The notes under the pieces are model-generated. The model searched no databases, was not told the DNA's origin, and saw only the letters and a program-made list of their open reading frames with translations. 64,000 nt of DNA from Lelliottia wanjuensis (GTDB lineage Bacteria > Pseudomonadota > Gammaproteobacteria > Enterobacterales > Enterobacteriaceae). Made by a program: the position numbers and the translations under genes. Shown here in pieces: positions 56,031 through 64,000 of this stretch (its first letter is position 1; each line of letters opens with the position of its first letter). The DNA is taken from positions 124,001-188,000 of the forward strand of contig NZ_JASSOT010000062.1 in assembly GCF_030238365.1 (NCBI RefSeq), read 5' to 3'.

Positions 56031-57767
56031 ATGAGCTACTACGAAAAATATCCCACGCTCAAGATTGAAGGCTACGACGACAGCGCCTGGCAGGGCTGGG
56101 AAGCGATAACGGCCCGGCTTCGCGCCAGAACAGGCCAGCGAACCGTTCTGGTGATTGACTGCTATCCGGGCGTTCGCCTGGCCGAACTGGAAGAAAATCT
56201 GCTGTGCGCGCTGAACCCGGCCCTGGTGATTAACGCCGAACAGGCGCGGCTCGATGAGTCGGCCCTGCATCAGCTTCTGGCGCGCAACCTCACGGATGAC
56301 CGCGTCTTTGGGGTGCTCTCCTGCCATCAGCTCAGCGAGTTTATCGATCCGCAAAAGCTGGCTGCGCTGAAAGAACAGGTCAGCAACGCCCCTGACGGGC
56401 TGATCGTGATTTACGGCCCCGGTGCGGCGCTGGTGCATCCGGGTGATGTGCTGGTGTATGCGGATCTGCCGCGCTGGGAGATCCAGCAGCGGATGCGCAG
56501 CGGCGAGCTGGATAACTGGGGCGCAGAGAATCAGAGCGAAGACATGCTCAGGCGCTACAAGCGGGCGTTCTTTGTCGAGTGGCGCGTGTTCGACCGCCAT
56601 AAAACCCCGCTTCTCAAACGCGCCGATTTCCTGCTGGATACCACCCGTGCCGACAGCCCGGCGATGGTCACCGGCGACGCGCTGCGTGCCGGACTCAAGC
56701 AAACCACGCAGCAGCCGTTTCGCGTCGTCCCCTTCTTCGACCCCGGCGTATGGGGCGGCCAGTGGATGAAGCAAAAATTCGATCTCGATCCCTCCGCGCC
56801 CAATTACGCATGGTGTTTTGACTGTGTGCCCGAGGAGAACAGCCTGTTACTGCGTTTTGGCGCGGTGCGGATCGAGATCCCCTCTCAGGACCTGGTGTTG
56901 CTCGAGCCTCGCGCGCTGTTGGGTGAAAAAGTCCACGCGCGCTTTGGCGCCGAGTTCCCGATTCGCTTCGATTTTCTCGATACCATCGGCGGGCAGAACC
57001 TCAGTTTCCAGGTGCATCCGCTGACCGAGTACATCCAGCAGCAGTTTGGCATGCACTATACCCAGGATGAGAGCTACTACATTCTGGAAGCGGAGCCGGG
57101 CGCGATGGTCTATCTCGGGACCAAAACCGGCACTGAGCCGCAGGCGATGCTCGATAACCTCCGAAGCGCCGGTCGCGGTGAGCAGCCGTTTGATGATGCG
57201 CGCTTTGTGAATCAGATCCCGGCGAAGAAGCACGATCATTTCCTGATCCCCGCAGGAACCGTTCACTGTTCCGGTACCGGGACGATGGTGCTGGAGATCA
57301 GCGCCACGCCGTATATCTTCACCTTCAAGCTGTGGGACTGGGGCCGCCTGGGCATGGACGGTCTGCCGCGCCCGGTGCATCTCGATCACGGCGAGAAGGT
57401 CATCGACTGGCAGCGCGATACCCAGTGGGTGCATCAGCATCTGGTGAATCAGGTGGAGCCGATTGCCGAGGGCGAAGGCTGGCGGGAGGAGCGCACCGGT
57501 CTGCACGAGCGCGAATTTATCGAAACGCGTCGCCACTGGTTTAGCGCCCCGGTCGTGCATCACACCCACGGCGGCGTCAACGTGCTCAATCTGGTGGAAG
57601 GCGATCGAGCCATCGTCGACAGCCCGAGCGGCGCCTTTGCTCCTTTCACCGTGCGTTACGCCGAGACCTTTATCATCCCGGCAGATGTCGGCGAATACCG
57701 CATCTCACCGTCCGGTGAAACTTCCGGTAAACCGCTCGCCACCATCAAAGCCTGGGTAAGGGGGTAA
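56031..57767 (+). CDS. N-terminally extended class I mannose-6-phosphate-isomerase-like protein
   Basis: A 578-residue protein whose C-terminal half is a class I (zinc cupin) phosphomannose isomerase: FQVHP (Q327, H329), the acidic YYILEAEPGA block and IPAGTVHCSGTG (H412) correspond to the metal ligands of ManA. The N-terminal 200 residues (VLVIDCYPGVRLAELEENLL ... YKRAFFVEWRVFDRHK) look like an alpha/beta nucleotide- or kinase-like fold without a P-loop; I do not recognise its role. GGAGG precedes the ATG. It heads the PTS operon, so it probably isomerises the imported 6-phosphosugar. Confidence 0.82.
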   Translation: MSYYEKYPTLKIEGYDDSAWQGWEAITARLRARTGQRTVLVIDCYPGVRLAELEENLLCALNPALVINAEQARLDESALHQLLARNLTDDRVFGVLSCHQLSEFIDPQKLAALKEQVSNAPDGLIVIYGPGAALVHPGDVLVYADLPRWEIQQRMRSGELDNWGAENQSEDMLRRYKRAFFVEWRVFDRHKTPLLKRADFLLDTTRADSPAMVTGDALRAGLKQTTQQPFRVVPFFDPGVWGGQWMKQKFDLDPSAPNYAWCFDCVPEENSLLLRFGAVRIEIPSQDLVLLEPRALLGEKVHARFGAEFPIRFDFLDTIGGQNLSFQVHPLTEYIQQQFGMHYTQDESYYILEAEPGAMVYLGTKTGTEPQAMLDNLRSAGRGEQPFDDARFVNQIPAKKHDHFLIPAGTVHCSGTGTMVLEISATPYIFTFKLWDWGRLGMDGLPRPVHLDHGEKVIDWQRDTQWVHQHLVNQVEPIAEGEGWREERTGLHEREFIETRRHWFSAPVVHHTHGGVNVLNLVEGDRAIVDSPSGAFAPFTVRYAETFIIPADVGEYRISPSGETSGKPLATIKAWVRG

Positions 57768-57769
57768 TC

Positions 57770-58198
57770 ATGATCCGGTTTATTGTCGCCACCCACGGGC
57801 CGCTGGCCAGCGCGCTGCTGCAAAGCGGGCAGATGGTATATGGCGAGCTTCCTCATGTTCAGGCAGTGTGCCTGACGGAACAGGCGGGCATCGAAGGGTT
57901 TCGCCGCGAGTTTACCGCGACGCTGGAAGCGGCCAGCGCACAGGCCGACGGGGTGCTGGTACTGTGCGATATGCAGAGCGGCACGCCGTGGAACGTGGCC
58001 TGCGAGGCCGCCTTTAATCCCCACACCCAGCCGCCGGTCGCCGTGGTGGCCGGAGTGAATTTCCCGATGCTGCTGCAGACCGACGACGTGGCGCACCTGC
58101 CCGACGTGAATATCGCGGCGGCCCGACTGATTGAACTGACCCATCCTACGTTGATTCAGGCAAAACCTGTCGTCTCAGCGCAGTCAGATGACTTTTAA
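57770..58198 (+). CDS. Mannose-family PTS EIIA component
   Basis: Cytosolic EIIA of a PTS permease, receiving phosphate from HPr. The 142 residues carry the active histidine near the N-terminus (IVATHGPLA, H9) and the family block VLVLCDMQSGTPWNVACEAA (about 61-80), plus GVNFPML. Two bases after the isomerase-like gene; EIIB follows. Confidence 0.92.
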   Translation: MIRFIVATHGPLASALLQSGQMVYGELPHVQAVCLTEQAGIEGFRREFTATLEAASAQADGVLVLCDMQSGTPWNVACEAAFNPHTQPPVAVVAGVNFPMLLQTDDVAHLPDVNIAAARLIELTHPTLIQAKPVVSAQSDDF

Positions 58199-58208
58199 GG
58201 AGCATGCT

Positions 58209-58703
58209 ATGAGTATTTCATTTGTACGCATTGATGACCGGGTGATCCACGGGCAGCTCATCACGCGCTGGGCCAAAGAGCTGCCCTGTGACGGTATCGT
58301 CGCCATTGACGACGCCGTCGCGGCCGATCCGCTGCTCTCCTCAGTGATGAAAGGGGCGGTCTCCGACACCAAAGTGTGGCTGTTCGATACCGCCACCGCC
58401 ATCGAAAAACTGCCGAAGGTGATTGCCAGCGAGAAACGCTATTTCGTGATTGGCAAATCGCCCGTCACCCTGCAGCGTCTCGAGCAGGCGGGTATTAGCC
58501 TGAAAAACAGCAACGGCAAAATCAACGTCGGGCCCATGAGCGCCCGCGCCAATACCACCACCATCGGCCCGAATCAGTCGGTCACCACCGACGAAGCTGC
58601 CGCGTTTGAGTGGCTGACGGCGCAGGGGCATAACGTTGAGTTTCGCCTCGTGCCGGATGCCAGCTTTTACACCTGGCAGGACGCCCGCCAGAAGCTGAAA
58701 TGA
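58209..58703 (+). CDS. Mannose-family PTS EIIB component
   Basis: Transfers phosphate from EIIA to the sugar. I start at the ATG at 58209 (MSISFVRIDDRVIHGQLITR, 164 residues), preceded by AAGGAG at 58197-58202; an upstream ATG at 58188 overlaps EIIA and lacks a site. The phosphohistidine lies in the conserved RIDDRVIHGQ (H14). Confidence 0.93.
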   Translation: MSISFVRIDDRVIHGQLITRWAKELPCDGIVAIDDAVAADPLLSSVMKGAVSDTKVWLFDTATAIEKLPKVIASEKRYFVIGKSPVTLQRLEQAGISLKNSNGKINVGPMSARANTTTIGPNQSVTTDEAAAFEWLTAQGHNVEFRLVPDASFYTWQDARQKLK

Positions 58704-58713
58704 GGAGCGCAGA

Positions 58714-59511
58714 ATGATTATCGAAGCGTCATTAATAGGGCTGCTGTGCTATCTCGGCGCACTCAGCAGCCCGTGGCTGCTGGGCCTGACCGGCGGCTGG
58801 TATTTGATTTCCCGTCCGCTGGTTTCCGGCATGCTGGTCGGTCTGATTCTGGGGGATGTGAAAACCGGGATCATGATCGGCGTGGCGGTGCAGGCGGTTT
58901 ATATTGCGATGGTCACGCCGGGCGGCTCGATGCCTGCGGATCTGAACTTCGTCGCCTACCCTGCCATTGCGCTGGGCATTCTCTCCGGAAAAGGGCCGGA
59001 GGTGGCCGTCGCGCTGGCGGCGACCATCGGCATCGCCGGAACCATTCTGTTCAACGCGATGATGGTGCTGAACTCGTACTGGAACCACCGCGCCGATGTG
59101 GCGCTGGAGAAAGGCGATGAGCGCGGGATCTACTTCAACAGCGCCATCGGGCCACAGGCGATGAACTTTGTCCTGCGCTTTGTGCCGACCTTTATCGCGG
59201 TCTATTTCGGCGCGCAGTACATCAGCGGGTTTATGGACAGCCTGCCGAAAATCGTGCTCTCCACCATGAACGTGCTGGGCGGGATTTTGCCTGCGGTGGG
59301 GATCGCCATTCTGCTGAAACAGATCATTAAAAATTACACCATGTTGATCTACTTCCTCGTCGGCTTTATCTGCATCGTTTTCCTGAAGCTGAACATGGTG
59401 GCGCTGGTGATCGTCGGCAGCCTACTGGCGCTGATCCACTACAACTACAAACCGGAAGCCCCGCAGGCGGTGGCTGCACGCCGGGTTGACGACGATGAGG
59501 ATGAATTCTGA
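58714..59511 (+). CDS. Mannose-family PTS EIIC component
   Basis: Membrane component that forms the sugar channel with EIID. The 265 residues contain multiple hydrophobic segments and the family-conserved stretch GDVKTGIMIGVAVQAVYIAM then VTPGGSMPADLNFVAYPAIA (about 48-88). A charged tail (RRVDDDEDEF) ends the protein. The stop overlaps the EIID start. Confidence 0.93.
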   Translation: MIIEASLIGLLCYLGALSSPWLLGLTGGWYLISRPLVSGMLVGLILGDVKTGIMIGVAVQAVYIAMVTPGGSMPADLNFVAYPAIALGILSGKGPEVAVALAATIGIAGTILFNAMMVLNSYWNHRADVALEKGDERGIYFNSAIGPQAMNFVLRFVPTFIAVYFGAQYISGFMDSLPKIVLSTMNVLGGILPAVGIAILLKQIIKNYTMLIYFLVGFICIVFLKLNMVALVIVGSLLALIHYNYKPEAPQAVAARRVDDDEDEF

Positions 59512-60326
59512 TGGAAGAGCGTAAATTAACCCGCAAAGATCTGCGCCGCTGCTGGCGCGCGTGGATGATGCATAACCTGTCGTCGATGAGTTTTGAGCGT
59601 CTGGAATCGTTCGGCTTCTGTCTGAGCATGCTCCCGGTGGCGAAAAAACTCTATCCGGATGCCACTCAGCGCAAGGAGATGCTGCGTCGCCATGCGTCGT
59701 TCTACAACACCGAGCCGCAAATCGGCGCGATCGTCAACGGAATGGCGCTGGGCCTGGAAGAGAAAAAAGCCAACGGCGAACCGATCGACGGCGAGACCAT
59801 TAACACCCTCAAAGTCGGGCTGATGGGGCCGATCGCCGGGATCGGCGATTCGATGATCCCCGGCATGCTGATCCCAATCCTGCTCAGCATCGGGATGGCG
59901 CTGGCGGCGGGCGGCAATATTCTCGGCCCGCTGTTTTACACCGTCGCGTGGCTGGCGATCATCATTCCGGGCTCCTGGTATCTGTTCCTCAAGGGCTATC
60001 AGATGGGCTCGGGGTCGGTGGAGATGCTGGTCAGCAGCAAATCGACTCGCCTGCGTGAAGCCCTGTCGCTGCTGGGCGTGTTCGTCATGGGCGGCGTGGC
60101 GGCGAGCTACGTGAAGCTCGGCACCGGGCTGGAGTTCATCACCAAAGACGGCGTGAACATCCATGTGCAGCAGATGCTCGACGGGATTTTCCCGCAGCTG
60201 TTGCCGCTGATTGTGGTGCTTGGGACCTGGTATCTGATGGCGAAACGCGGCGTGTCGCCGGTGAAAGCGATGGTGTTGCTGCTGGTTCTGGCGGCCGCGG
60301 GCGTGGCGAGTGGGTTGTTTGCGTGA
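59511..60326 (+). CDS. Mannose-family PTS EIID component
   Basis: Second membrane component. The 271 residues begin with a soluble helical part (KLTRKDLRRCWRAWMMHNLS) typical of EIID; LKVGLMGPIAGIGDSMIPGM (about 101-120) is the family signature, followed by C-terminal membrane segments. Last gene of the plus-strand operon; a BIME follows. Confidence 0.93.
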   Translation: MEERKLTRKDLRRCWRAWMMHNLSSMSFERLESFGFCLSMLPVAKKLYPDATQRKEMLRRHASFYNTEPQIGAIVNGMALGLEEKKANGEPIDGETINTLKVGLMGPIAGIGDSMIPGMLIPILLSIGMALAAGGNILGPLFYTVAWLAIIIPGSWYLFLKGYQMGSGSVEMLVSSKSTRLREALSLLGVFVMGGVAASYVKLGTGLEFITKDGVNIHVQQMLDGIFPQLLPLIVVLGTWYLMAKRGVSPVKAMVLLLVLAAAGVASGLFA

Positions 60327-60349
60327 AGACAGGAGCCGTGGAGCGGGTT

Positions 60350-60441
60350 TTGTAGGCCGGGTAAGGCGTAGCCGCCACCCGGCAAAAGGTCAGGTTCGTG
60401 CGGTTTAATGCCCGGTGGCGCTTCGCTTACCGGGCCTACGT
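60350..60441. repeat. BIME between EIID and the cupin isomerase operon
   Basis: Two opposed REP units: TGTAGGCCGGGTAAGGCGTA through CACCCGGCA (60351-60383) and ATGCCCGGTGGCGCTTCGCT through GGGCCTACG (60409-60440). They fill the gap between the convergent PTS and cupin operons. Confidence 0.9.
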
Positions 60442-60450
60442 TTACACTGT

Positions 60451-61221
60451 TTATGGATGGAAATTCTGCCACAGCTCCGCGGCTCGATCCGGGCGGGAGA
60501 TAAACTGGAAGCGCGCCGGATCATCAATAAACTGCTGATAAATCGGCGCGTCGGTAATACCAAACTCGCTGTAACGACGCGGCGTGATGGTCTGCAGCCG
60601 CCCCGGCTGATAGTGAGGGTTGTGCTGCCAGATAACGTGATTCCCTTGCACCAGCGGATACCAGGCCAGCCCCTTGCGCGCGCGAACCGCGTCGTATTCA
60701 AACCCGTACTCCCGGTCGCACCACGCGCCGAACGTCAGCGGTACATCGGGCGAAGCGGAGATGGTGGCGTGCCCCCATCCCGGTGGGACCAGCACTTTAT
60801 CGCCTGGCCCGGCGAGCACCGCGAAACAGCGCCCCGGATCGTCCTCGACCCTTTCCTGCATGTAGATAATCGCTTTGCCCTGCCAGATCTCGTACAGCTC
60901 CGGCGGCGACCAGCCGCTGTGCTGGCTGATACGATGCACATGCCCCTGGCTGCGCACCGGTTCATCGCCCAGCGTCCCGGCGGCATAGGTCACAACACCG
61001 AACAGCAGCATCCGTTTTTCCAGCTCCTGGCGATTCGCCATCCGCGCGACGTCCATCGCGATGGCATAGACCTGCTCCGGCCCGGTGCAGTCAGGGTTGC
61101 GCAGCGACGGACGAATTTGATCCAGCGTGCGGATCTCCGGCATCGGCCCTGTGACGTCGTCGCCGTAGCTGAAACCGAGCGGCTGATGAGTGATAGTCAT
61201 ATCCAGCCCGAACTTATCCAT
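60451..61221 (-). CDS. Cupin-type phosphoglucose-isomerase-like protein 2
   Basis: From the ATG at 61221 (MDKFGLDMTITHQPLGFSYG), preceded by GGAGG inside the upstream gene, it has 256 residues. The cupin motif SQGHVHRISQHSGWSPPELY (about residues 91-110, then EIWQGKAI) fits the metal-binding pattern of the archaeal-type glucose-6-phosphate isomerase family (PF06560 type), with LVPPGWGHATIS as the second motif. It overlaps the preceding cupin gene by eight bases. Its exact phosphosugar substrate cannot be told from the sequence. Confidence 0.8.
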   Translation of the reverse strand: MDKFGLDMTITHQPLGFSYGDDVTGPMPEIRTLDQIRPSLRNPDCTGPEQVYAIAMDVARMANRQELEKRMLLFGVVTYAAGTLGDEPVRSQGHVHRISQHSGWSPPELYEIWQGKAIIYMQERVEDDPGRCFAVLAGPGDKVLVPPGWGHATISASPDVPLTFGAWCDREYGFEYDAVRARKGLAWYPLVQGNHVIWQHNPHYQPGRLQTITPRRYSEFGITDAPIYQQFIDDPARFQFISRPDRAAELWQNFHP

Positions 61222-61768
61222 TTCCAACCTCCCAGCCATCGGCTGAGGCAAAAACGCGAAGCGCGAAACCGCCTGCCAGCGCGGCGTAATCGTGCCCGGC
61301 CACCGTCGGCCAGACGGCTAATGATGAGAGCGTTTCTGTTCCGGTGTTGATTAAGCGGTGCGCGGTGAAGGGAGGAATAATGTGGACCGAGCCTGGCGCG
61401 ACGCGTTCCAGCCGCGCTTCACCCTGCTCCGTCTGCAGTAGCAGCAAACCTTCCCCACTCAGCCCGAAATAGACTTCGCCCTGCTCCCGCTGTTTATGAA
61501 AATGGCCGCGCGTCATATAAAACTCGTCGCCAATTTTCCCGGCATTGAGATGGGTTACGCCGACATACAGCGCCCCCGCTTGCGCCGGGGAGTCGAGCAT
61601 TTCCACGCTATACACGATATCGTTTGGATCGCGCTGCTGCCAGGCGAGCGTATCGCTGAACACACCCGTCAGATCGCCCACGCGCGTGGCTTTGCGGATA
61701 AGAGGACCATTGGCGAACGCGCCGCTGGCCCATGCCACCTGGGGTGGCAGGATAATATCAGGATTCAT
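61214..61768 (-). CDS. Cupin-type phosphoglucose-isomerase-like protein 1
   Basis: A 184-residue cupin with TRGHFHKQREQGEVYFGLSG (about residues 86-105) and IIPPFTAHRLINTG (about 134), the metal histidine/glutamate pattern of archaeal-type glucose-6-phosphate isomerase. Glucose-6-phosphate to fructose-6-phosphate or a related aldose-ketose phosphate conversion is inferred. Its upstream region contains the palindrome shared with the PTS operon. It is the first gene of a two-gene operon convergent with the PTS operon. Confidence 0.82.
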   Translation of the reverse strand: MNPDIILPPQVAWASGAFANGPLIRKATRVGDLTGVFSDTLAWQQRDPNDIVYSVEMLDSPAQAGALYVGVTHLNAGKIGDEFYMTRGHFHKQREQGEVYFGLSGEGLLLLQTEQGEARLERVAPGSVHIIPPFTAHRLINTGTETLSSLAVWPTVAGHDYAALAGGFALRVFASADGWEVGNG

Positions 61769-61810
61769 GTTTCTCTCCGGCCCAAGGAGAACGGCACGAT
61801 CAGCCTATCA

Positions 61811-61826
61811 GATTAAACGATTAACC
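61811..61826. promoter_or_regulatory. Putative LacI-type operator 4 (cupin operon)
   Basis: GATTAAACGATTAACC, 16 bp, 43 bases upstream of the cupin operon ATG, matches operators 1 and 3 at most positions. A further half-site GGTTAATC (61852-61859) sits within a CRP-like TGTCG-GGTTAA-TCACA (61847-61862). This links the cupin operon to the LacI-family regulator. Confidence 0.65.
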
Positions 61827-61872
61827 TGAGACCAGGAGGGAGGAACTGTCGGGTTAATCACAGGTAATCAGA

Positions 61873-61905
61873 CAAAAAAATGCCGGTCGCTTACGGGACC
61901 GGCAT
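61873..61905 (-). terminator. Rho-independent terminator of ispH
   Basis: Minus strand: ATGCCGGTC (61905-61897), an 8-base loop, GACCGGCAT (61888-61880), followed by a run of seven T (61880-61874). It begins 18 bases after the ispH stop. Confidence 0.92.
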
Positions 61906-61922
61906 GTTTAAAACCGAGGGGA

Positions 61923-62873
61923 TTATTCGACTTCTTTCGCGTCGATGCGCAGCTCTTTCGGCACTTCGAAGACGATATTCTCTTCGCGGCCTTCCAGCGG
62001 CACCGCTTCGCCACCGCCCAGTTCCTGCAAACGCTTAATCACGTTCTGCACCAGAATATCCGGCGCAGAGGCGCCGGCGGTCACGCCGACACAGGTCGCG
62101 TCTTTCACCCAGGCTTCCTGGATATCGGTAGCGTCGTCGATCAGAAACGCCGCTTTCCCCATGCGCTGCGCCAGTTCGGCCAGACGGTTAGAGTTGGAGG
62201 AGTTTTTGGAACCGACCACCAGCACCACATCCGCCTGCTCGGCCAGGGCGCGCACCGCTTCCTGACGGTTAGTAGTGGCGTAGCAGATGTCGTCTTTGCG
62301 CGGCCCGACAATTTTCGGGAAGCGGCTGCGCAGAGCGTCGATAACATCAGAGGTGTCATCCACCGAGAGCGTGGTCTGGGTCATGAACGACAGACGGGCT
62401 TCGTTTTTGACGTTAAGCGTCAGCACGTCGTCCGGCGATTCGACCAGATACATGCCCCCTTCCGGGTTGCTGTACTGGCCCATGGTCCCTTCGACTTCCG
62501 GGTGACCGGCGTGACCAATCAGAATCGACTCTTCGCCACGGCGGCTGGCGCGGGCGACTTCCATATGGACTTTGGTCACTAATGGACAGGTGGCGTCGAA
62601 GACCGTCAGGTCACGGCTTTTCGCTTCGTTACGCACCGCCTGAGAGACGCCGTGCGCCGAGAAGATCAGGATCGCGCCGTCGGGCACTTCGCTGATCTGC
62701 TCGATAAAGATTGCGCCGCGCTCGCGCAGGCTGTCGACCACATAGCGGTTGTGAACCACTTCATGACGGACATAAATCGGCGCGCCGTAAATCTCCAGCG
62801 CGTTTTCAACAATGCTGATAGCGCGGTCTACTCCGGCACAGAAACCGCGCGGGTTAGCCAACAGGATCTGCAT
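61923..62873 (-). CDS. ispH: IspH (LytB), HMBPP reductase
   Basis: Last step of the MEP isoprenoid pathway: reduces HMBPP to IPP and DMAPP. Exactly 316 residues as in E. coli. The three [4Fe-4S] cysteines lie in [13 protein letters not shown] (C12), [12 protein letters not shown] (about C96) and [20 protein letters not shown] [10 protein letters not shown] (about C197 region [10 protein letters not shown] and C266). Overlaps the fkpB end by 20 bases. Confidence 0.96.
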   Translation of the reverse strand: MQILLANPRGFCAGVDRAISIVENALEIYGAPIYVRHEVVHNRYVVDSLRERGAIFIEQISEVPDGAILIFSAHGVSQAVRNEAKSRDLTVFDATCPLVTKVHMEVARASRRGEESILIGHAGHPEVEGTMGQYSNPEGGMYLVESPDDVLTLNVKNEARLSFMTQTTLSVDDTSDVIDALRSRFPKIVGPRKDDICYATTNRQEAVRALAEQADVVLVVGSKNSSNSNRLAELAQRMGKAAFLIDDATDIQEAWVKDATCVGVTAGASAPDILVQNVIKRLQELGGGEAVPLEGREENIVFEVPKELRIDAKEVE

Positions 62874-63324
62874 TCACTTCCTCCAGTGCCGGGTCGATCT
62901 CCAGCACTTCAACATCAAAATGGACGGTACGCCCGGCCAGCGGATGGTTGAAATCGACGGTGATGGAATCGCCATTGATTTCACGGATCACGCCAGGCAT
63001 TTCGCTGCCATCCATTGCGGTAAAGAGCATAATCGCGCCGATTTCCGGCTCGCCCGCGTCCATGAATTCACGGCGCGAGAAATACTGGATCAGATCCGGG
63101 GTCGGCACGCCAAACGCCGCATCAGGCTCCAGGGAGAAGGCTTTTTTCTCGCCCTCTTTCAGCCCGAGCAGCTGCTGCTCCAGACCTTCCGAAAGAGAGG
63201 TATCACCCAGGCGGAACAGCGCAGGCTTGCCGTTATTGCGGGTCGATTCTGCGGTAGAACCGTCGTCCAGTTTCAGGGTGAAATGGACCAGCACCGCGCT
63301 ATTGCTCTGTATGGATTTTGACAT
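62854..63324 (-). CDS. fkpB: FkpB (SlpA), FKBP-type prolyl isomerase
   Basis: Peptidyl-prolyl cis-trans isomerase of the SlyD-like FKBP group with an inserted chaperone flap. I start at 63324 ([20 protein letters not shown]), giving 156 residues; the in-frame extension upstream to 63492 crosses the BIME and is not family sequence. E. coli ends at PALEA (149 residues); here the C-terminus runs on to EEVNADPVG inside ispH. Lies between lspA and ispH. Confidence 0.95.
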   Translation of the reverse strand: MSKSIQSNSAVLVHFTLKLDDGSTAESTRNNGKPALFRLGDTSLSEGLEQQLLGLKEGEKKAFSLEPDAAFGVPTPDLIQYFSRREFMDAGEPEIGAIMLFTAMDGSEMPGVIREINGDSITVDFNHPLAGRTVHFDVEVLEIDPALEEVNADPVG

Positions 63325-63355
63325 GCCAGTTGCTCGCTTGTTTTGCCCCATCGGT

Positions 63356-63437
63356 TTGCCCGGTGGCGCGCAGCGATCCGGGCCTACGGGAGGCGACAAA
63401 TTCTGTAGGCCGGGTAAGCGAAGCGCCACCCGGCATA
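63356..63437. repeat. BIME between lspA and fkpB
   Basis: Two opposed REP units: TTGCCCGGTGGCGCGCAGCG through GGGCCTACGGG (63356-63390) and TGTAGGCCGGGTAAGCGAAG through CACCCGGCATAA (63404-63437). They end six bases before the lspA stop. Confidence 0.9.
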
Positions 63438-63442
63438 AACAT

Positions 63443-63943
63443 TTACGCCTGCTCTTTCGCTGCCGGTTTTGGCAAGAAGCCTTCCAGCACAATCAACGCC
63501 GCACCGATGCAAATCGCGCTATCGGCCAGGTTGAAAGTGGCGAAGTGCCAGTCACCGACGTAGAAGTCGATCATATCGACGACAAAGCCGTGCCACAGAC
63601 GGTCAAACAGGTTGCCCAGCGCGCCGCCAATGATCAGCGCGTAGGCAATGTTGTTCAGCTTCTGCGTCGCTTTCGAGCGATACATCAGCACCGCGAGGAT
63701 CACGCTGATACCGATAGCGATACCCGCGAAGAACCAGCGCTGCCAGCCGCCGCTGTCGGCGAGGAAGCTAAACGCCGCGCCGTAGTTGCGCGCATAATGC
63801 AGATTAAGTGACGGGAACAGCGGGACCGTATCCCCCAGAGCAAAATTCTGGAGGATCAGGAACTTGCTGCCCAGATCAATAATCAGTACGACGACGACCA
63901 GCCACAGCCAGCGCAGTCCACTTTTACAGATTGATTGACTCAT
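63443..63943 (-). CDS. lspA: LspA, prolipoprotein signal peptidase II
   Basis: Inner-membrane aspartyl protease that removes signal peptides from diacylated lipoproteins; target of globomycin. The 166 residues (E. coli 164) have four hydrophobic segments. The catalytic aspartates lie in [14 protein letters not shown] (about residue 124) and VVDMIDFY (about 143), with NYGAAFSF near 53. Its ATG overlaps the ileS stop (TGATG). Confidence 0.97.
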   Translation of the reverse strand: MSQSICKSGLRWLWLVVVVLIIDLGSKFLILQNFALGDTVPLFPSLNLHYARNYGAAFSFLADSGGWQRWFFAGIAIGISVILAVLMYRSKATQKLNNIAYALIIGGALGNLFDRLWHGFVVDMIDFYVGDWHFATFNLADSAICIGAALIVLEGFLPKPAAKEQA

Positions 63944-64000
63944 CAGGCAAACTTACGTTTTTCGCCATCACCGGCGATGTTGCTGACACAGCGTCCACAG
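63943..64000 (-). CDS. ileS: IleS, isoleucyl-tRNA synthetase, extreme C-terminus
   Basis: Only the last 18 complete codons lie in the window, ending at [18 protein letters not shown] and stop. This matches the C-terminal zinc-binding tail of E. coli IleS (the last CxxC of the zinc site). The stop overlaps the lspA start by one base. Confidence 0.93.
   Translation of the reverse strand, partial: CGRCVSNIAGDGEKRKFA

Overview
The window is a chromosomal segment of an enteric bacterium (family Enterobacteriaceae). Nearly every core gene has the length and sequence expected of its Escherichia coli homologue, and the order matches the E. coli 0-2 minute region read backwards (ftsI to ileS). The strand choices, SgrS small RNA, ara control region and abundant REP/BIME palindromes fit the Enterobacter/Lelliottia/Leclercia/Citrobacter neighbourhood; I cannot name the species. 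I see no prophage, insertion sequence, tRNA, rRNA or CRISPR array.

Layout. 1-2778: start of the division and cell wall (dcw) cluster on the minus strand (ftsI 3'-truncated by the window, ftsL, rsmH, mraZ) with the Pmra promoter and MraZ operator. 3298-8050: cra, ilvH-ilvI, leuO (minus). 8602-13524: leu promoter, leuL leader peptide with attenuator, leuABCD (plus). 13606-16800: setA and SgrS/SgrT (minus), divergent from sgrR: the glucose-phosphate stress module. 16838-20223: TPP riboswitch and thiBPQ. 20289-26386: yabI, araC, ara control region, araBAD. 26440-32580: polB with SOS box, rapA, rluA. 32615-40403: djlA divergent from lptD-surA-pdxA-rsmA-apaG-apaH. 40404-40711: 99-bp tandem BIME array. 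40710-43692: folA, kefC, kefF.

Two accessory blocks interrupt the E. coli-like order. (1) 43789-48534, where E. coli carries yaaU/fix/cai: a DMSO-reductase-type operon (molybdopterin subunit, Fe-S subunit, membrane anchor, and a fourth polyferredoxin-like protein) behind a near-perfect FNR box. Its catalytic gene has an in-frame amber codon inside the Tat signal peptide. A small DUF903-type lipoprotein gene follows. (2) 54834-61826, where E. coli carries rihC: a LacI-family regulator, a mannose-family PTS (EIIA, B, C, D), an N-terminally extended class I mannose-6-phosphate-isomerase-like protein and, in a separate convergent operon, two cupin-type phosphoglucose-isomerase-like proteins. A shared palindrome (consensus about GGTTAATCGATTAACC) lies in front of both operons and the regulator, with a perfect CRP core between the divergent genes. 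I infer one regulon that imports and isomerises a hexose or hexose derivative whose identity the sequence does not reveal.

Between and beyond these are carA-carB with ARG boxes (48931-53474), dapB, and ispH-fkpB-lspA-ileS (ileS 5'-truncated by the window end). The best leads are the sugar regulon, the amber-interrupted reductase, the apparent translational expression platform of the thiB riboswitch, and the N-terminally shifted SgrT.
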